From positions 20,001-84,000 of the forward strand of contig CM052359.1 of assembly GCA_028551475.1 (NCBI GenBank): 64,000 nt of DNA, written 5' to 3'. The DNA is from Casuarina equisetifolia (lineage: Eukaryota; Streptophyta; Magnoliopsida; Fagales; Casuarinaceae). Position 1 is the stretch's first letter. The number at the start of each line of letters is the position of its first letter. Positions 12,501-24,504 of the stretch are shown here, in pieces. The notes beneath the pieces were generated by a model. That model was not told the DNA's origin. It was given only the letters and a program-made list of their open reading frames with translations, and did no database searches. The position numbers and the translations under genes were made by a program.

Positions 12501-15283
12501 TTATGTTTTTAGATAGAGTCTAATTTTATTACTATATTTCAGGCTTCCATTCGTGCGAATGTATTTTCACTTAAGTATATTTTTCTTATTGCTTTCCACT
12601 TGCACTTAGGACATCGATAGAAAGAATGAGCAAACTGCTGCCATTTTGAAGATGCAAGGGGCTCAATTAGCTGAGTTGGAAGTGCTTTACAAGGAGGAAC
12701 AAGTTTTAAGAAAGCGTTATTTTAATACTATTGAAGGTTGGCATATTATAAATCCTTTGAAATGGAGTCCATCTTTTTGACACAAGTGTTGGTCTTTTTT
12801 TTTATATTTTTTTTTTTTTTTTTTTTTTTGTATTGAAGAGTCTCTATCAATAACATGAGCAAGTATGTTCCATTTGATATATTTCAGATATGAAAGGCAA
12901 GATTAGAGTTTTTTGTCGATTGAGACCTCTTAGTGAGAAAGAAATTGTTGAAAGAGAAAGAGATGTACTTACAAGTCTAGATGAGTTCACAATTGAACAT
13001 CCATGGAAAGATGATAAAGCCAAGCAACATGTATATGACCATGTATTTGATGGAAGTGCTACCCAAGAAGACGTATTTGAGGATACAAGGGCAAGTTTGA
13101 TTGAATTTAAATACATGATCAAATTGGAGATCTTAGCTAATTAATCTTCTTGTGCTATGTGTAGTGTGTCATATACAGTTAGTAATTTTGTATTTTGCTT
13201 TTGTTATTGATATGCAGTATTTGGTGCAATCCGCAGTGGATGGGTATAATGTGTGCATATTTGCTTATGGTCAAACTGGTTCTGGAAAAACATTTACAAT
13301 ATATGGATCTGAAAACAATCTTGGACTTACTCCCCGAGCTACAGCAGAACTATTTAAAATTATGAGACGAGATAGCAACAAATTCTCATTTTCATTGAAG
13401 GTAATTTTTTGTCAATGCCATATCATGAACTATTATTACAGGTTAAACTACTTTTTCAAAGAATTTCTGCGTTAGTTGTATGGTGCACTTCATCCATTAG
13501 TTTGAGTAATGCAAACTTCAACCAAAATCAAGTTGTAGCTATTTCTCTCTTGTTTTTCCCATTCCTCATGATAATGTTTCGAATTACTTATCCATCTATA
13601 TGATATGTATTTGTTGTACTAGACTTGACATCATTTTTATATTAATGCAGGCATATATGGTGGAATTATACCAAGATACACTCGTAGATCTTCTTTTACC
13701 AAAAAATGCAAAACGCTTAAAGTTGGATATTAAGAAAGATTTAAAGGTAAGTGTCATCATCTAATACCTTTTTGATTTATGTTTCTATGAGAAATATTGT
13801 GAAGAGTTTCAATTTACTCAATGGTCAATGTTATTGATTATGATTGGTTTGATAAATCAGCATCATTCCTCTTTAGAAGCTTCTCATGATAACAAGGTAT
13901 TTTGTGATGTTAGGGTATGGTTTCTGTAGAGAATGTAACCGTGGTGTCAGTTTCAACAATTGAGGAATTAAGGAGCATTATTCAAAGAGGAACTGAACAA
14001 CGGCATACATCGGGAACTCAAATGAATGAAGAAAGTTCAAGATCTCATTTGATACTTTCAATTGTTATTGAAAGTACCAACCTTCAAACTCAGTTTGCTG
14101 CAAGAGGAAAGGTATCAACCTTATTCATCTAGGAATATTTAATAAGATCAGCTTTATGCACTTTTGCTATGGTTTACTAATGTGGTTGTTCATGTACTTT
14201 GTCTTGCTCTTTTGTAATGAATGTATGAAAGATAAATTTAAGTGTTTGGACATAGAGGGTTAAAGCCTTGTCTCAGTTTCTTGTTGAGCTTTCTTTATTT
14301 CTTACTTTTTTTAAGTGTTGATCAGTATATTATTTTTCACACAGCTAAGTTTTGTGGATCTTGCCGGTTCAGAAAGAGTGAAGAAGTCAGGCTCTTCTGG
14401 TAGTCAACTTAAGGAAGCTCAAAGCATCAATAAATCACTCTCAGCACTTGGAGATGTTATTAGTGCATTATCCTCTGGCAGCCAACACATACCTTACAGG
14501 AATCACAAGTTAACCATGTTAATGAGTGATTCACTTGGTGGTAATGCCAAAACACTCATGTTCGTAAATGTTTCACCAGCTGAATCCAACTTGGATGAGA
14601 CATACAATTCTCTAATGTATGTTTTCTTTCTTTATTAATTCATGTCTATTCTTTTCTTTTGGAGTGGGCTTCGAAGGCCTAGCGCTCATCCTTCCCTCTA
14701 CTTGTTTTTCTTGAAGTTGGGTGAATATTAACTAAGTGGACCAGAATTTAGGAAAACACACTATTGTAAAAGTTTTGCGTCATGCTTTCTCGTCTTTGGG
14801 CAAATGAATCCCAATCTGAGTTTGTAAAGGAGGAATTATGGCTAGAGAAGGTGAATAGTTATTATTCAAGGATTTTTTTTTAAGTTATCAAGCTTTATAA
14901 TTTCAATTCCAGCCTTGCTAGTAGCTTATTGATCTACGACAACATTCTTTGCTGAATTTTTATTTAACAAATTCGAAATTTGAAGTCTTGTTGCCTTTAG
15001 CATTGCCTTGATTTAGCAATTGTTCTTTCTTGTAAGATTTCTAGCATCTAAGTGTTTGTTTTAACAATCGTTTGCCTCTATCTTATTCAGGTATGCAACC
15101 AGAGTTCGATCAATTGTGAATGATCCAAGCAAAAATATTTCGTCCAAAGAGGTAGCTCGATTGAAAAAGTTGGTTGCTTATTGGAAGGAGCAAGCAGGGA
15201 GGAAAGGGGATGATGAGGAATTTGAAGAAATTCAAGAAGAACGGCCAGCAAGAGATAGGACAGATGGCCGTCATTCCATGTAA
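6600..15283 (+). CDS. KCBP: Kinesin-like calmodulin-binding protein (KCBP/ZWICHEL), C-terminal motor kinesin-14
   Basis: The product is a minus-end-directed, calmodulin-regulated microtubule motor that in Arabidopsis shapes trichomes and acts on spindle and cortical microtubules. Hand-built exons: 6600-6757, 7558-7630, 7821-7952, 8055-8293, 8519-8846, 8921-9020, 9107-9288, 9480-9595, 9769-9871, 10201-10353, 10456-10602, 10712-10912, 11549-11713, 11784-11888, 12040-12180, 12275-12469, 12610-12736, 12888-13090, 13218-13400, 13651-13746, 13914-14111, 14345-14616, 15091-15283. They total 3810 nt and 1269 aa, against 1260 aa for the Arabidopsis protein. Order of parts: MyTH4 (about 110-270), FERM (about 285-610), coiled coil (about 620-885), motor (from M890). 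The motor shows the P-loop GQTGSGKT at 974-981, switch I SSRSH at 1090-1094 and switch II DLAGSE at 1120-1125. A basic calmodulin-binding helix lies near 1222-1244 ([13 protein letters not shown]). The start is set by an in-frame stop at 6564-6566. One intron (13091-13217) has a GC donor. All key residues are present, so the gene looks functional. Confidence 0.96.
7301..7530 (+). repeat. 116-bp tandem duplication with G-rich runs in KCBP intron 1
   Basis: Two units with a 116-base period start at 7301 and 7417, both with ggttatctcccatgtctacc. They differ at a scatter of sites. Each carries a purine run such as ggggagggggaggggg (near 7361-7383 and 7478-7496). The runs have several G4 blocks and could form a quadruplex on the coding strand. 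The repeat ends shortly before the acceptor of exon 2 at 7557. Confidence 0.85.
13091..13217 (+). other. GC-AG intron in the KCBP motor domain
   Basis: The reading frame continues from exon 18 (...EDTR) to exon 19 ([11 protein letters not shown]...) only if the intron starts with gcaagt at 13091 and ends at tatgcag (13217). No GT donor nearby keeps the conserved kinesin sequence. GC-AG introns are a known minor class spliced by the major spliceosome, and here the rest of the donor matches consensus strongly. Confidence 0.85.
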
Positions 15284-17025
15284 TGTTTCTGTCATGCGAA
15301 TTGTTTGAAAGTTTTTCCGAGAAAAGTATGTGAAACAAGCTGCTAGGAAGGCTTTTGGGGCACGTGAGCTAGGGCATTGGCGAGGTTGACCATATCGGTG
15401 AACACATGCAGATTGCTTTCCCTTTTAAGTTACCATCATATGTGGAGCCTATATCTTGCTCCGATGTTGTTCTAAAGCTGGAGGTGATGGAATTAGTTTA
15501 GCAGGATTTAAGTTGTATAGCCCAAATAGTGTGTATATGTTGCTTTTTAAATCCTACATTTCATATGGTGACAATGAATTTATTATAGGAGCTTTGTTCC
15601 TCATATAAATCGAAATGATCTTGTGTCAGTGCCAAATTAATGGTTTAGCCATAGATTGAGAATTCTAGAAATGTCTAACAACTGATTATAAATTCTTGTG
15701 TTGGATGATTTGACAATTCTTTATCGCAGTATCAGCACTATTCCGTATGTCAAGTTCTTATAGGCATTATGTAATACATTTCTGTGAATAATGCTAAAAA
15801 AATTATCAATTAGACTCATTTTCGGTTTTCAAATTATAATACAATTTACTTACTGTAATTTTTGCAATAATTTTCTTCAACCAATATTTATCCATTGTCA
15901 TTTCATTATGTGATGTTGATAACAATGTGCCACTTATGGTACCTCCATTTTCATGTGAAGACTTATTTTCGTAGGGCCACTAAGGTGAACTCCCACCTTA
16001 TATACCTTTGTAAAGATGATTCTACTCCTTCATACTGTTATCTTCACCGGAAAATGAGATTTTCACTTTTTAACGTGGTCATTGTGCTTGTACAAAATCT
16101 CTCTCCCTTTACAACAACATAAAAAGGGATTGGAGGATGAGGTTGCTCGCTAAGGAATGTGAAAATAGTGGTTTCCACTCTTTACTTCCTTTTGAAGAGA
16201 TCAATAATATATCTTCACTTCTATTTTTCTTCTTTTTAAGCTTAATTATGTATAAAGATATTTTTTATATGCATTATATGTTCTTCTGACACAAATAAAA
16301 TGAAGATAAACATTTATATTAAACAAACTAATGAGCTATAAATACTTGAAGATATTTATGACAAGATAAAAACTTGGATTTGTAAGTGTTAAAATGAGGG
16401 GGGAATAAAAAGGATAAGAAGAAGATAACCATATTTGTTTCCAAGGAAAATACATATGGAGTTGATAACCCCAAAAGGAATATCAAATGCTTAGAAGCAT
16501 CTAAGAATAGTATATATTTATCGCCATGATCGTACATCATAATATGTGTTTGACTCGTGTTTATGGTCTGATATGAAATAAAATTACAATTTACATTTTT
16601 ATGAAAGAAACCAATGGAAGACATAATACATGAAATGTTTGTGAAAGAAAAAAGTTAACCAAGTTTGGTTCGAAGGGACAGCCACTGTGTACGTATGTCA
16701 TCGTATGTCATCTCATATCCTTATTCTCATGTACTCTTCTTCCTAAATGGCTATGCTGACGATTCATCTAAAAAATATTACAGAAGCAGTAGTATTAGAT
16801 GGGATGCTGACTCAGGAGTCACTCGCTGGCGAATAGCTTTTAAGCGAACTTTGTTCTTCAGCCCTTTATTGGTTTGTACGCAATGATTGTTACTAAAAAG
16901 ATTAAAATTATTATTATAATATATGGGGAAATGGATAAGCTTACGCAATCCCGTTTATATCCATCGGTATGGTACATCAGTGGCTGCTTACTAAAGCGTC
17001 AACAGGGGAAAAGGGGAGCAAAGGA
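15284..17025. other. KCBP 3' UTR and intergenic spacer
   Basis: After the KCBP stop at 15281-15283 the sequence is AT-rich and holds no recognisable gene. The transcript end probably lies in the first 300-600 bases. Short open stretches at 15895-16122 (+) and 16328-16624 (-) have no family features. The last few hundred bases are the likely promoter and leader of the dioxygenase gene that starts at 17026. Confidence 0.5.
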
Positions 17026-20000
17026 ATGGCGGAGGGCGGCCATTCGAAGGGTATCCCGGTGATCGATATGCAGGAAATTGAAGATCGGGGGCAGTATGAG
17101 AAACTGAGAGAAGCAGCGGAAGAATGGGGATGTTTCAGGATCGTCAATCACAGGATCCCCATAAGTCTGATGTCGAAGATGAAAAGAGTGGTAAAAGATC
17201 TGCTCGACCTTCCCATGGAAATCAAAAAGCGCAACACCGATGTGATATCAGGCAGCGGGTACATGGCACCGAGCAACACCAATCCCCTTTACGAGGCCTT
17301 GGGCCTCTATGATTTGGGCTCACCTCAGGCTGTGCGAGACTTTTGCTCTCAATTGGATGCGTCTCCTCAACACAGGTTTCTTTCTTCCATCCGCCATCTT
17401 CAGTTGTCTTTTTCATTTGTACTTTAATTGTTCTTCTTGTTTCTCCTTTTTGATTCGTTTATGAGAATTTGTTCTAGGATATTAAGATTCAACCCCTTTC
17501 CTGTATCCTACACATAGATAAGGATGCAGCGCACTTGCACACCCGCGTTCTCTTTAGTTTTACCCAATGCGACCAACCCGACACGGCACACATCATCTTA
17601 AAACAGTGAGTGACGACTGCTTCAGCTTAGGTTAGACATTTTCATAGTGAGAGGACACATGCATAGAAAAATAGCTCTTTCTATTATCGTCATTTTTTCT
17701 TGAGAGAAATATATCAGACGGAGGCAGAAACTCGTTCACAATAAAATCTACATAAGACTTGGAAGTGTATCATTAAGCAAGTATTATCCATAATATTATA
17801 AATAAATAAACACCTGTGAAGTGTCCTATAAGCCTTGAATTCTAGGGACATATCTCTCCAAAAAGCCTCAATGGAAAGAAGAGCATTCAAGACTTATAAA
17901 GTGCTTCATAGGTACTCTTCTTTCCAATATGAAATTGAGTATTTAATATATCACACTTACAGGAGATTGGAGAGAAAAAATAGGACATACGCATGTTAAT
18001 TTGCACATTCTAAGGGAACGATGCATGCTTTTTGTTGAAGATCCGGTGTCAATATCCCTGATTATTTTCCCACATTATGTGCAATATTTATATTTTGGGA
18101 AATAGGATTTGTACAAATAGGAATTATTTTTGTCATTATATTATTTCCTTTCTCATGTACACATCATTGTATTATAAGTAGACCTAATTATTCTAGGGTA
18201 TACTTACTTTTCTCGTGAATACAGAAGTTTTTCCATATTCTTTGTTTTCTACTGTTCATTTCCTATCATGGTATCAAGAGCCTTCGTTTTTCTTCCTTTG
18301 GCCTAAAGCTTCCGCAATTTTTTTTTCTCTTTCCTTTTCTCCGGTTTCATCATCACGGTCTCCTTCCCTTTCACCTAAAATCCTTTTCTCTTTCATTGTC
18401 TTGTCCAAGTTTCATCCTTGGAACCGTAACACACCTTTACGTTCTCCTCCCTTTCTCCTAAAAATTTTTTTTCTCTTTTCTTGGAACCCGTAAACAACCT
18501 TTAAGTTTTCCTCCCTTTTCACCTAAAAGCCTTTCTCTTTCCTTGGACCCCGTAAACCATTTTTTGCTTCCTTTGGCTAAAATTTTTTTTTTCTCTCTTT
18601 TCTGACCGGTTTCCTTCCTTGGAATTTGCACAACACCTTTTCGCTTCTCTTAGCTTAACGTTTACGCCATTTTTCCTATTGCCATTTTTTTTTTCATCTT
18701 TGATCTGGTTTCATCTCTTGGAACCCGCCGATCAAGTTAGACTCCTTCGGCTCGGCAAAACTTTACCTTTACCCTTTACCTTATCATGTCCATGTCTGAT
18801 CAGCCCCTTGTTGAAGATTGAAATGAGGACTCGAGTCCTCCCATCACTAGCCTTCCTCAATCTAGCTTACCCCCTTCTGGGCTAGATCCGACTTTGTCTG
18901 CACCCCCACATAGGCCGATTATTCCTCCTGTCACGAACTTGACCCATCTTGGGGTTAGGCCTTATGTTGGTCTCCATCCGGGTCTTATGTCAAGCTGGGT
19001 TACTTCTGGGTCAGGTTTTCAGCCGGGCTCCAACTCGCCTCCAGGTTTTGGGAATGCTTCATAAGGTTTCGGGATTCCGGATCCCCACCCGATTAGCAAC
19101 CCATTTGGGTTATGTTATTTCGGTGCTCCTCATGGCCACCCTGAGCTCGGCGACCCATTATTCACCAGTGCCACTAACGGTCCTAAACTCTGACTTGTTG
19201 CTCAACCGCTTTCTGGACAATCTGATTACTCTTCATGGGCTAAAGATTTTCGTCGAGCACTTGTTACCAAGGATAAGGAGTCATTCATCGATGGTTCCTT
19301 CCCTTGCCTAACAGATGAATGGCTAGCTCGCTACTGGCGCCGATGTAACCAGCTTGTTCAGTCATGGATTGGTAATTGTCTTACAAAGGATGTCTCTGCC
19401 GGCCTTCCCTACACTAATGATGCTAAATGCATGTGGGATAACCTTGCTGAGATGTATGGCAAGATTGATCGTGCCAAGTGTTTCTCCCTCCTTCAAGCGG
19501 AGAGTGAATTGAAACAAAGGGATCTTTCAGTTGCCGTTTGTTTCAATCGCCTGTCTGCCATTTGGAACAAGCTTGACGCTGCCGAAGAACCTCTCATCGG
19601 GCCGGATTCCACGCTTCAACAATTTCAAAGAATCAAGGAAAGCACACGTATCACACGGTTCTTGCTTATTTTAAATGATTTTTACTTACCTTTGCGTTCA
19701 AATCCTTGCAATGGAACCCGAGCCCTCTCTTTGCCGGATCTTCTTCTTGGCAGTACAAGAGGAGAATCAAAGGTTTGCTAGCTCCGAATATCTCCGAGTA
19801 GGAGACTCAGTAGTGTTAGCTTCTCGTGCTACATCTACTTAGCGCAACATCGCGGCTGCACAAGTCCTAGGAGCGCTCCCCTTACTTGCCACCCTTTTGG
19901 GCGGCTCACATACTGCCACCTCAGCTCCGGTCTTTAAGTCAGCTAAGTCCACTGGATCAACCTCTAATCGTGGCAATTATAATGGTAAATATTGCAATTA

Positions 20001-23000
20001 TTGAAAACGCAAATACCACACTCGGGACACTTGTTGGAAACTCCATGGTAAGGCTGCCACCCAAGATTCTAAAGCCCGTGATGCTTCCACCAATCAAGTT
20101 TGTTCCGTAGCTGTTGAACCTTCGCATCCGACCCTTTCTGATGATCAATTCCATCATATCATGTCTGCTATTAATCAGCTCGGTGCTTCGGATCAATCTG
20201 CCAGTTTTGCAAGTACTTCTTTTTGTTTCATGAATACCCTTCCTTTACCAAAGCCTCCTATTTCAGTCCCATTACCCAACGGCATTGTTCCTCCTGTTAT
20301 CAAAATTGGAACTGTTTCCCTTAGCCCCTCCATTACCCTCCATAATGTCCTCTTCGTCCCCAGTTTTCAATTCAACCTCATTTATGTCTCCAAAGCTTGC
20401 CTTGACAATTCTTGTCGAGTTACTTTTGATACTAACGTTTGTCTTTTTCAGGCCAGTTCGACTAGAACACTGATGGGCTTGGGTAGCGTTCACAATGGGC
20501 TTTATTTTTGGACTCCACTTTCCCCGCTTTTCAATTCAAAATTTTGTATTTCAATTCCTCAAAGTTCCTATTGTAATTCCAATTTTCATAATAATAAAGT
20601 TTATCTTTCTCATCAACGATTAGGTCATAGTGCATCTTTTCCCTCACCTACTTGCCCTGTTTGTCCTTTAGCCAAACAGTCTCGTAACCCATTCCCTTCC
20701 AGTTCCTCTCGGGCTTCTTCTCTCTTCTCTCTTCTCTCTTCTCCATCTTGATGTCTAGGGTCCCTATCACACCCCTCATCGCGATGGTTCCCGTTTCTTT
20801 CTCACCATTGTTGATGATTTTTCTCGTAGCACTTGGGTTTTCTTGATGACTTCTAAGAGTCAAACTCTACCCATTCTTACTCACTTTCATCGCTTTGTCC
20901 AAACTCAATTCAAGACCTCTATCCAGCGTTTGCATTCAGACAATGCTCGCGATTTCTTTAATCACGAATGTTCCTCATACCTTTCCTCTCATGGCATCCT
21001 TCATGAGAGTTCTTGTCCTTATACACCTCAATAAAATGGGGTGGTTAAGCATAAACACCGTCACCTCCTTGAAGTTGCCCGTGCCCTTAAATATTAGGCA
21101 TCCATTCCCAAATGTTTTTAGGGCGATTGTGTGGTCACTGCAGCCTACCTGATCAATAGGATGCCGACTCGCATACTTGATGGGAGAACCCCCTTTGAGC
21201 TTCTTTTTGGGAAGGCCCCAGATATCAGTCATCTTCGGGTCTTCGGCTGTTTATGTTATGCTGCTACTGTTGGTCCTCGGAACAAGTTTAGCCTTCGCAT
21301 TACTCGTTGTATTTTCATGGGCTATCCTTCTCTTCAAAAGAGTTATCGGGTTTTGGATCCCTCTACTAGCCATTTCTTCATTAGTCGTGATGTGATTTTT
21401 CATGAAGATTTGTTTCCATTTACTTCCCAACTTACACCGGCTTCTCCAGCTCCAGCTTCTCCTATGCGGCCCTTTCTGGTTGACGATGATCTAGATCCGC
21501 CTGCATTTTTGGCTCCCCTTGAGCCTATTGTTGCATCTTCGGCTCCACCTTCTATTAGCCCAGTTTTCCCATTTAACTCAATTCCTCCCATTCCATCTGT
21601 AACTAGTTCGAGACCATCTTTCGAGGATTCTTCATCCTTTGATCCTCCGTCTTCGGAACCCCATGTTCCCACTTTTAGGGTTACATCAGAGGACTCATTG
21701 GCTATTGTTCCTCATCCAGCCTCCGTTGCTCCTCCTTGTCGCTCTAGGCGTGCCACTCGGCCCCCCACCTGGACTAAGGATTATATTTGTTCTAGCACAG
21801 ACTCTTCAGATACTCATTACCCCATTGCTGCTTATGTCAGTTTTACTCACTTGTCTCCGGATCATTTTTGTTGCATCAACCGCATTTCTAAGGATCAGGA
21901 ACCTTATTCTTATTTTGAGCCTGTTCGAGATCTTCATTGGCAACGTGCTATGGAGGTTGAGCTTTTTGCTCTTACTGAGAACCACGCTTGGGAGCTTGTT
22001 CCTCGACCTGCTCATCGTAAGCCTATTAGTTGCAAATGGGTTTATAAGATTAAGTATCGTGCCGATGGATCTGTGGAACGTTACAAAGCTCGCCTTGTTG
22101 CTAAAGGCTTCACCCAACGCCCTGGTTTTGACTTTGTGGAGACCTCTTCCGTCGCCAAATATGTCACTATTCGCTCTTTCCTTGCCATTGCTGCTATTCG
22201 TGATTGGTCCCTTCATCAGATGGATGTCAACAATGCGTTTCTTCATGGTGATCTAGATGAGGAAATCTACATGGACCTTCCACAGGGATTACGCAGCCAG
22301 GGGGAGAATTGGGTATGTCGTCTTCGTAAATCCCTGTATGGTCTCAAACAAGCCTCCCGCCAGTGGTATGTTAAATTCACCCAAGCTCTTATTGTGGCAC
22401 ATTTTCGCCAGTGCAGATATGACTGCTCTTTTCACTTAGACACGAGGTAACTCATGCATCTATCTTTTGATTTATGTGGACGATATCTTGATTATGGAAA
22501 ACAATGAGATTGTTGTTAATGATTTCAAGAAGTATCTACATGCCACATTTCACATTAAAGACTTGGGTAACCCCAAATATTTCCTTGGCATTGAAATAGC
22601 TTGCTCTAAGAAAGGTATATGTCTAAGTCAACGCAAGTTTGTTTTAGAAATTATTTCTGAAGCAAGATTGTCAGGATGCAAACCAACCATCATTCTCATC
22701 GAACAAAACTCAAAATTGATGACAATTGAGTATGATGTGGGTATGTCACCATTGGATGAAGATCCTTTACTTAAAGATCCATCAAGCTATCAACGTCTTG
22801 TGGGAAAACTCATCTATCTCACGATGACTTGACCTGATATCAGCTATGCAGTACAGATTTTGAGTCAATTCATGACCGACCCGAAACAATCACATATGGA
22901 GGCCGCATTGAAAGTAGTTAAGTATTTAAAGGGATGTCCAGGACTAGGCATACTTTTATCTCGAAAGTGTAACTTAGAGATGCGATGTTATTGTGATGCT

Positions 23001-24504
23001 AACTATGCCAACTGCCCAATGACCAAAAGATGTATTACTGGTTTCTGTGTTAAATTGGGAGATTCTTTGCTATCTTGGAAGACAAAAAAGTAGTCAACTG
23101 TTTTATTATCTTCGACTGAGGCTGAGTATCAAGCAATGGCTAAAACCGTATGTGAGATGGTTTGGATACGAGGTTTACTTCGAGATCTTGGCTTAAGCGT
23201 GAAGAATCCAACCACATTGTTTTGTGACAATAATGCAGCACTTAAACTTGCAGCCAATCCGATGGTACATGAAAGAACAAAACACATTGAGATTGATTGC
23301 CACTTTACCCGAGACAAGATCCAAGAAGGAATTATCAAGACTAGAGGGATAAGAACTACAGAACAACCGGCAGACATTTTTACCAAGCCCTTATGTCAAA
23401 GACAGCACACGTATCTCTTAAGCAAACTTGGTGCCCTAGACATTTATAGGCCACCAGCTTGAGGGGGAGTGTTGAAGATCCGATGTCAATATCCCTGATT
23501 ATTCTCCCACATTATGTGCAATATTTATATTTTGGGAAATAGGATTTGTACAAATAAGAATTATTTTTGTCATTATACTATTTCCTTTCTCATGTACAAA
23601 TCATTGTATTATAAGTAAACCTAATTATTCTAGGTTATACTCACTTTTCTCGTGAATACAAAAGTTTTTCCATGTTCTCTGTTTTCTGCTATTCATTTCC
23701 TGTCACTTTCCAGAAAGTTCTTTTGCAAGGTGGGCAAAGATTTGGGGACTAGAGCAACTACTATCCCCGAACTTACTGTCATCACTACAAAAATTAATGT
23801 GTCTTTCTTGAAGCTATTTTCGTATATGCATTTGCCAATTCTTACTTGCACTGCTTTTATTCTCAGAGAAATAATAGAGCTGTATGCTCAAGCAATACAG
23901 GAGCTAGCCATTGATCTGGGGCAAAAACTAGCCAAAAGTGTGGGGTTGGTTGGTGACTTCTTCAGGGGATGGCCTTGCCAATTCAGGATAAACAAGTACA
24001 ACTTCAAACCTGAAACTGTAGGATCCTCTGGCGTACAAATACACACAGATTCCGGGTTCCTAACAATACTTCAAGACGATGAGAATGTCGGTGGTCTTGA
24101 AGTCATGGACAACTCTGGTGCATTCGTAGGAGTCCATCCATCGCCTGGCACCCTACTTGTCAATCTTGGAGACATCGCTAAGGTAGGCGGTCTTCCATTT
24201 ATGGGCCCTATATAATTTTATGGTAAATATTATTATGATATTTGTGGATATGTTAAAGGCATGGAGCAATGGAAGGTTTCGTAACGTGAAGCACCGAGTG
24301 CAGTGCTGGGAAGCAACTATTCGATTGTCGATTGCTTCATTTCTCCTAGGACCGAAGGAGGCAATTGAAGCCCCACCTGAACTCGTGGACTCTAAACACC
24401 CGCGTCTGTACGTCCCTTTTACGTATGAAGATTATAGAAAACTTAGGCTTTCCACAAAATTGCAAGCTGGCGAAGCCTTGGAGCATGTACGCACACACTT
24501 CTGA
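17026..24504 (+). CDS. DAO: DAO-like 2-oxoglutarate/Fe(II)-dependent dioxygenase
   Basis: The product is a cytosolic oxygenase of the DAO family, whose known members oxidise indole-3-acetic acid to 2-oxindole-3-acetic acid. Exons 17026-17375, 23867-24182 and 24259-24504 give 912 nt and 303 aa, the normal length for DAO proteins. The N-terminal DIOX_N part includes WGCFRIVNH (about 34-42) and NTDVISGSGYMAPSNTNPLYE. The iron ligands are H176 and D178 (IHTDSG) and H234 (VKHRV). The 2-oxoglutarate site is R244-x-S246. The 'WSNGRF' and 'SIASFLLGP' blocks match the family closely. Intron 1 is 6491 bp because it contains a whole copia element; without it and one 5-bp target copy it would be about 813 bp. 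The splice sites are intact, so the protein may still be made. An in-frame ATG at 16969 could add 19 residues. AATAAA-type signals occur near 24615. The exact substrate is inferred from family likeness only. Confidence 0.9.
18033..18268 (+). repeat. 5' LTR of the intronic copia element
   Basis: 236 bp, beginning tgttgaagatcc and ending cctatca, directly followed by the tRNA primer-binding site. It is the partner of 23470-23705. Confidence 0.95.
18269..18282 (+). other. Primer-binding site of the copia element
   Basis: tggtatcaagagcc, immediately after the LTR end, is a close match to the tggtatcagagc sequence complementary to initiator methionine tRNA that plant copia elements use. Confidence 0.85.
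18786..23463 (+). pseudogene. Broken gag-pol of the intronic copia element
   Basis: The polyprotein parts are in copia order. Gag runs from about 18786 to 20110, including MWDNLAEMYGKIDRAKCFSL near 19431. A CCHC zinc knuckle near 19985-20050 has one cysteine position turned into a stop. GAG-pre-integrase (HQRLGH...CPVC) lies near 20610-20670. The integrase core (VDDFSRSTWVF near 20810, then FGCLCY near 21240) follows. Reverse transcriptase shows KWVYKIKY near 22040, QMDVNNAFLHGDLDEE near 22217 and the intact catalytic YVDDIL near 22470. RNase H covers about 22960-23400 (STEAEYQAM near 23113). Integrase before reverse transcriptase is diagnostic of copia. The longest intact frame is 21131-22450. 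Stops and frame changes break the rest. Confidence 0.93.
23470..23705 (+). repeat. 3' LTR of the intronic copia element
   Basis: 236 bp with TG and CA ends, preceded by the purine tract ttgagggggag. It ends cctgtca and is followed by ctttc, the second copy of the target site. Confidence 0.95.

Larger units (their letters stand above)
18033..23705 (+). mobile_element. Complete but inactive Ty1/copia retrotransposon in DAO intron 1
   Basis: The element is 5673 bp, in the same direction as its host gene. It has paired 236-bp LTRs (18033-18268, 23470-23705), a primer-binding site at 18269-18282 and a polypurine tract at 23458-23469. The flanking 5-mers are ctttt (18028-18032) and ctttc (23706-23710), a target-site duplication with one change. 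Counting by eye, the LTRs differ at 14 of 236 positions (about 6%), so the insertion is not recent. The internal reading frame is broken by several stops and shifts, so it cannot move by itself. Confidence 0.95.

Noticed and set aside
21639..22256. Open frame of 205 codons overlapping the copia pol, and its antisense partner at 21806-22246
   Set aside because: Out-of-frame shadows of the integrase-to-reverse-transcriptase frame 21131-22450, low-complexity Leu/Ile-rich.
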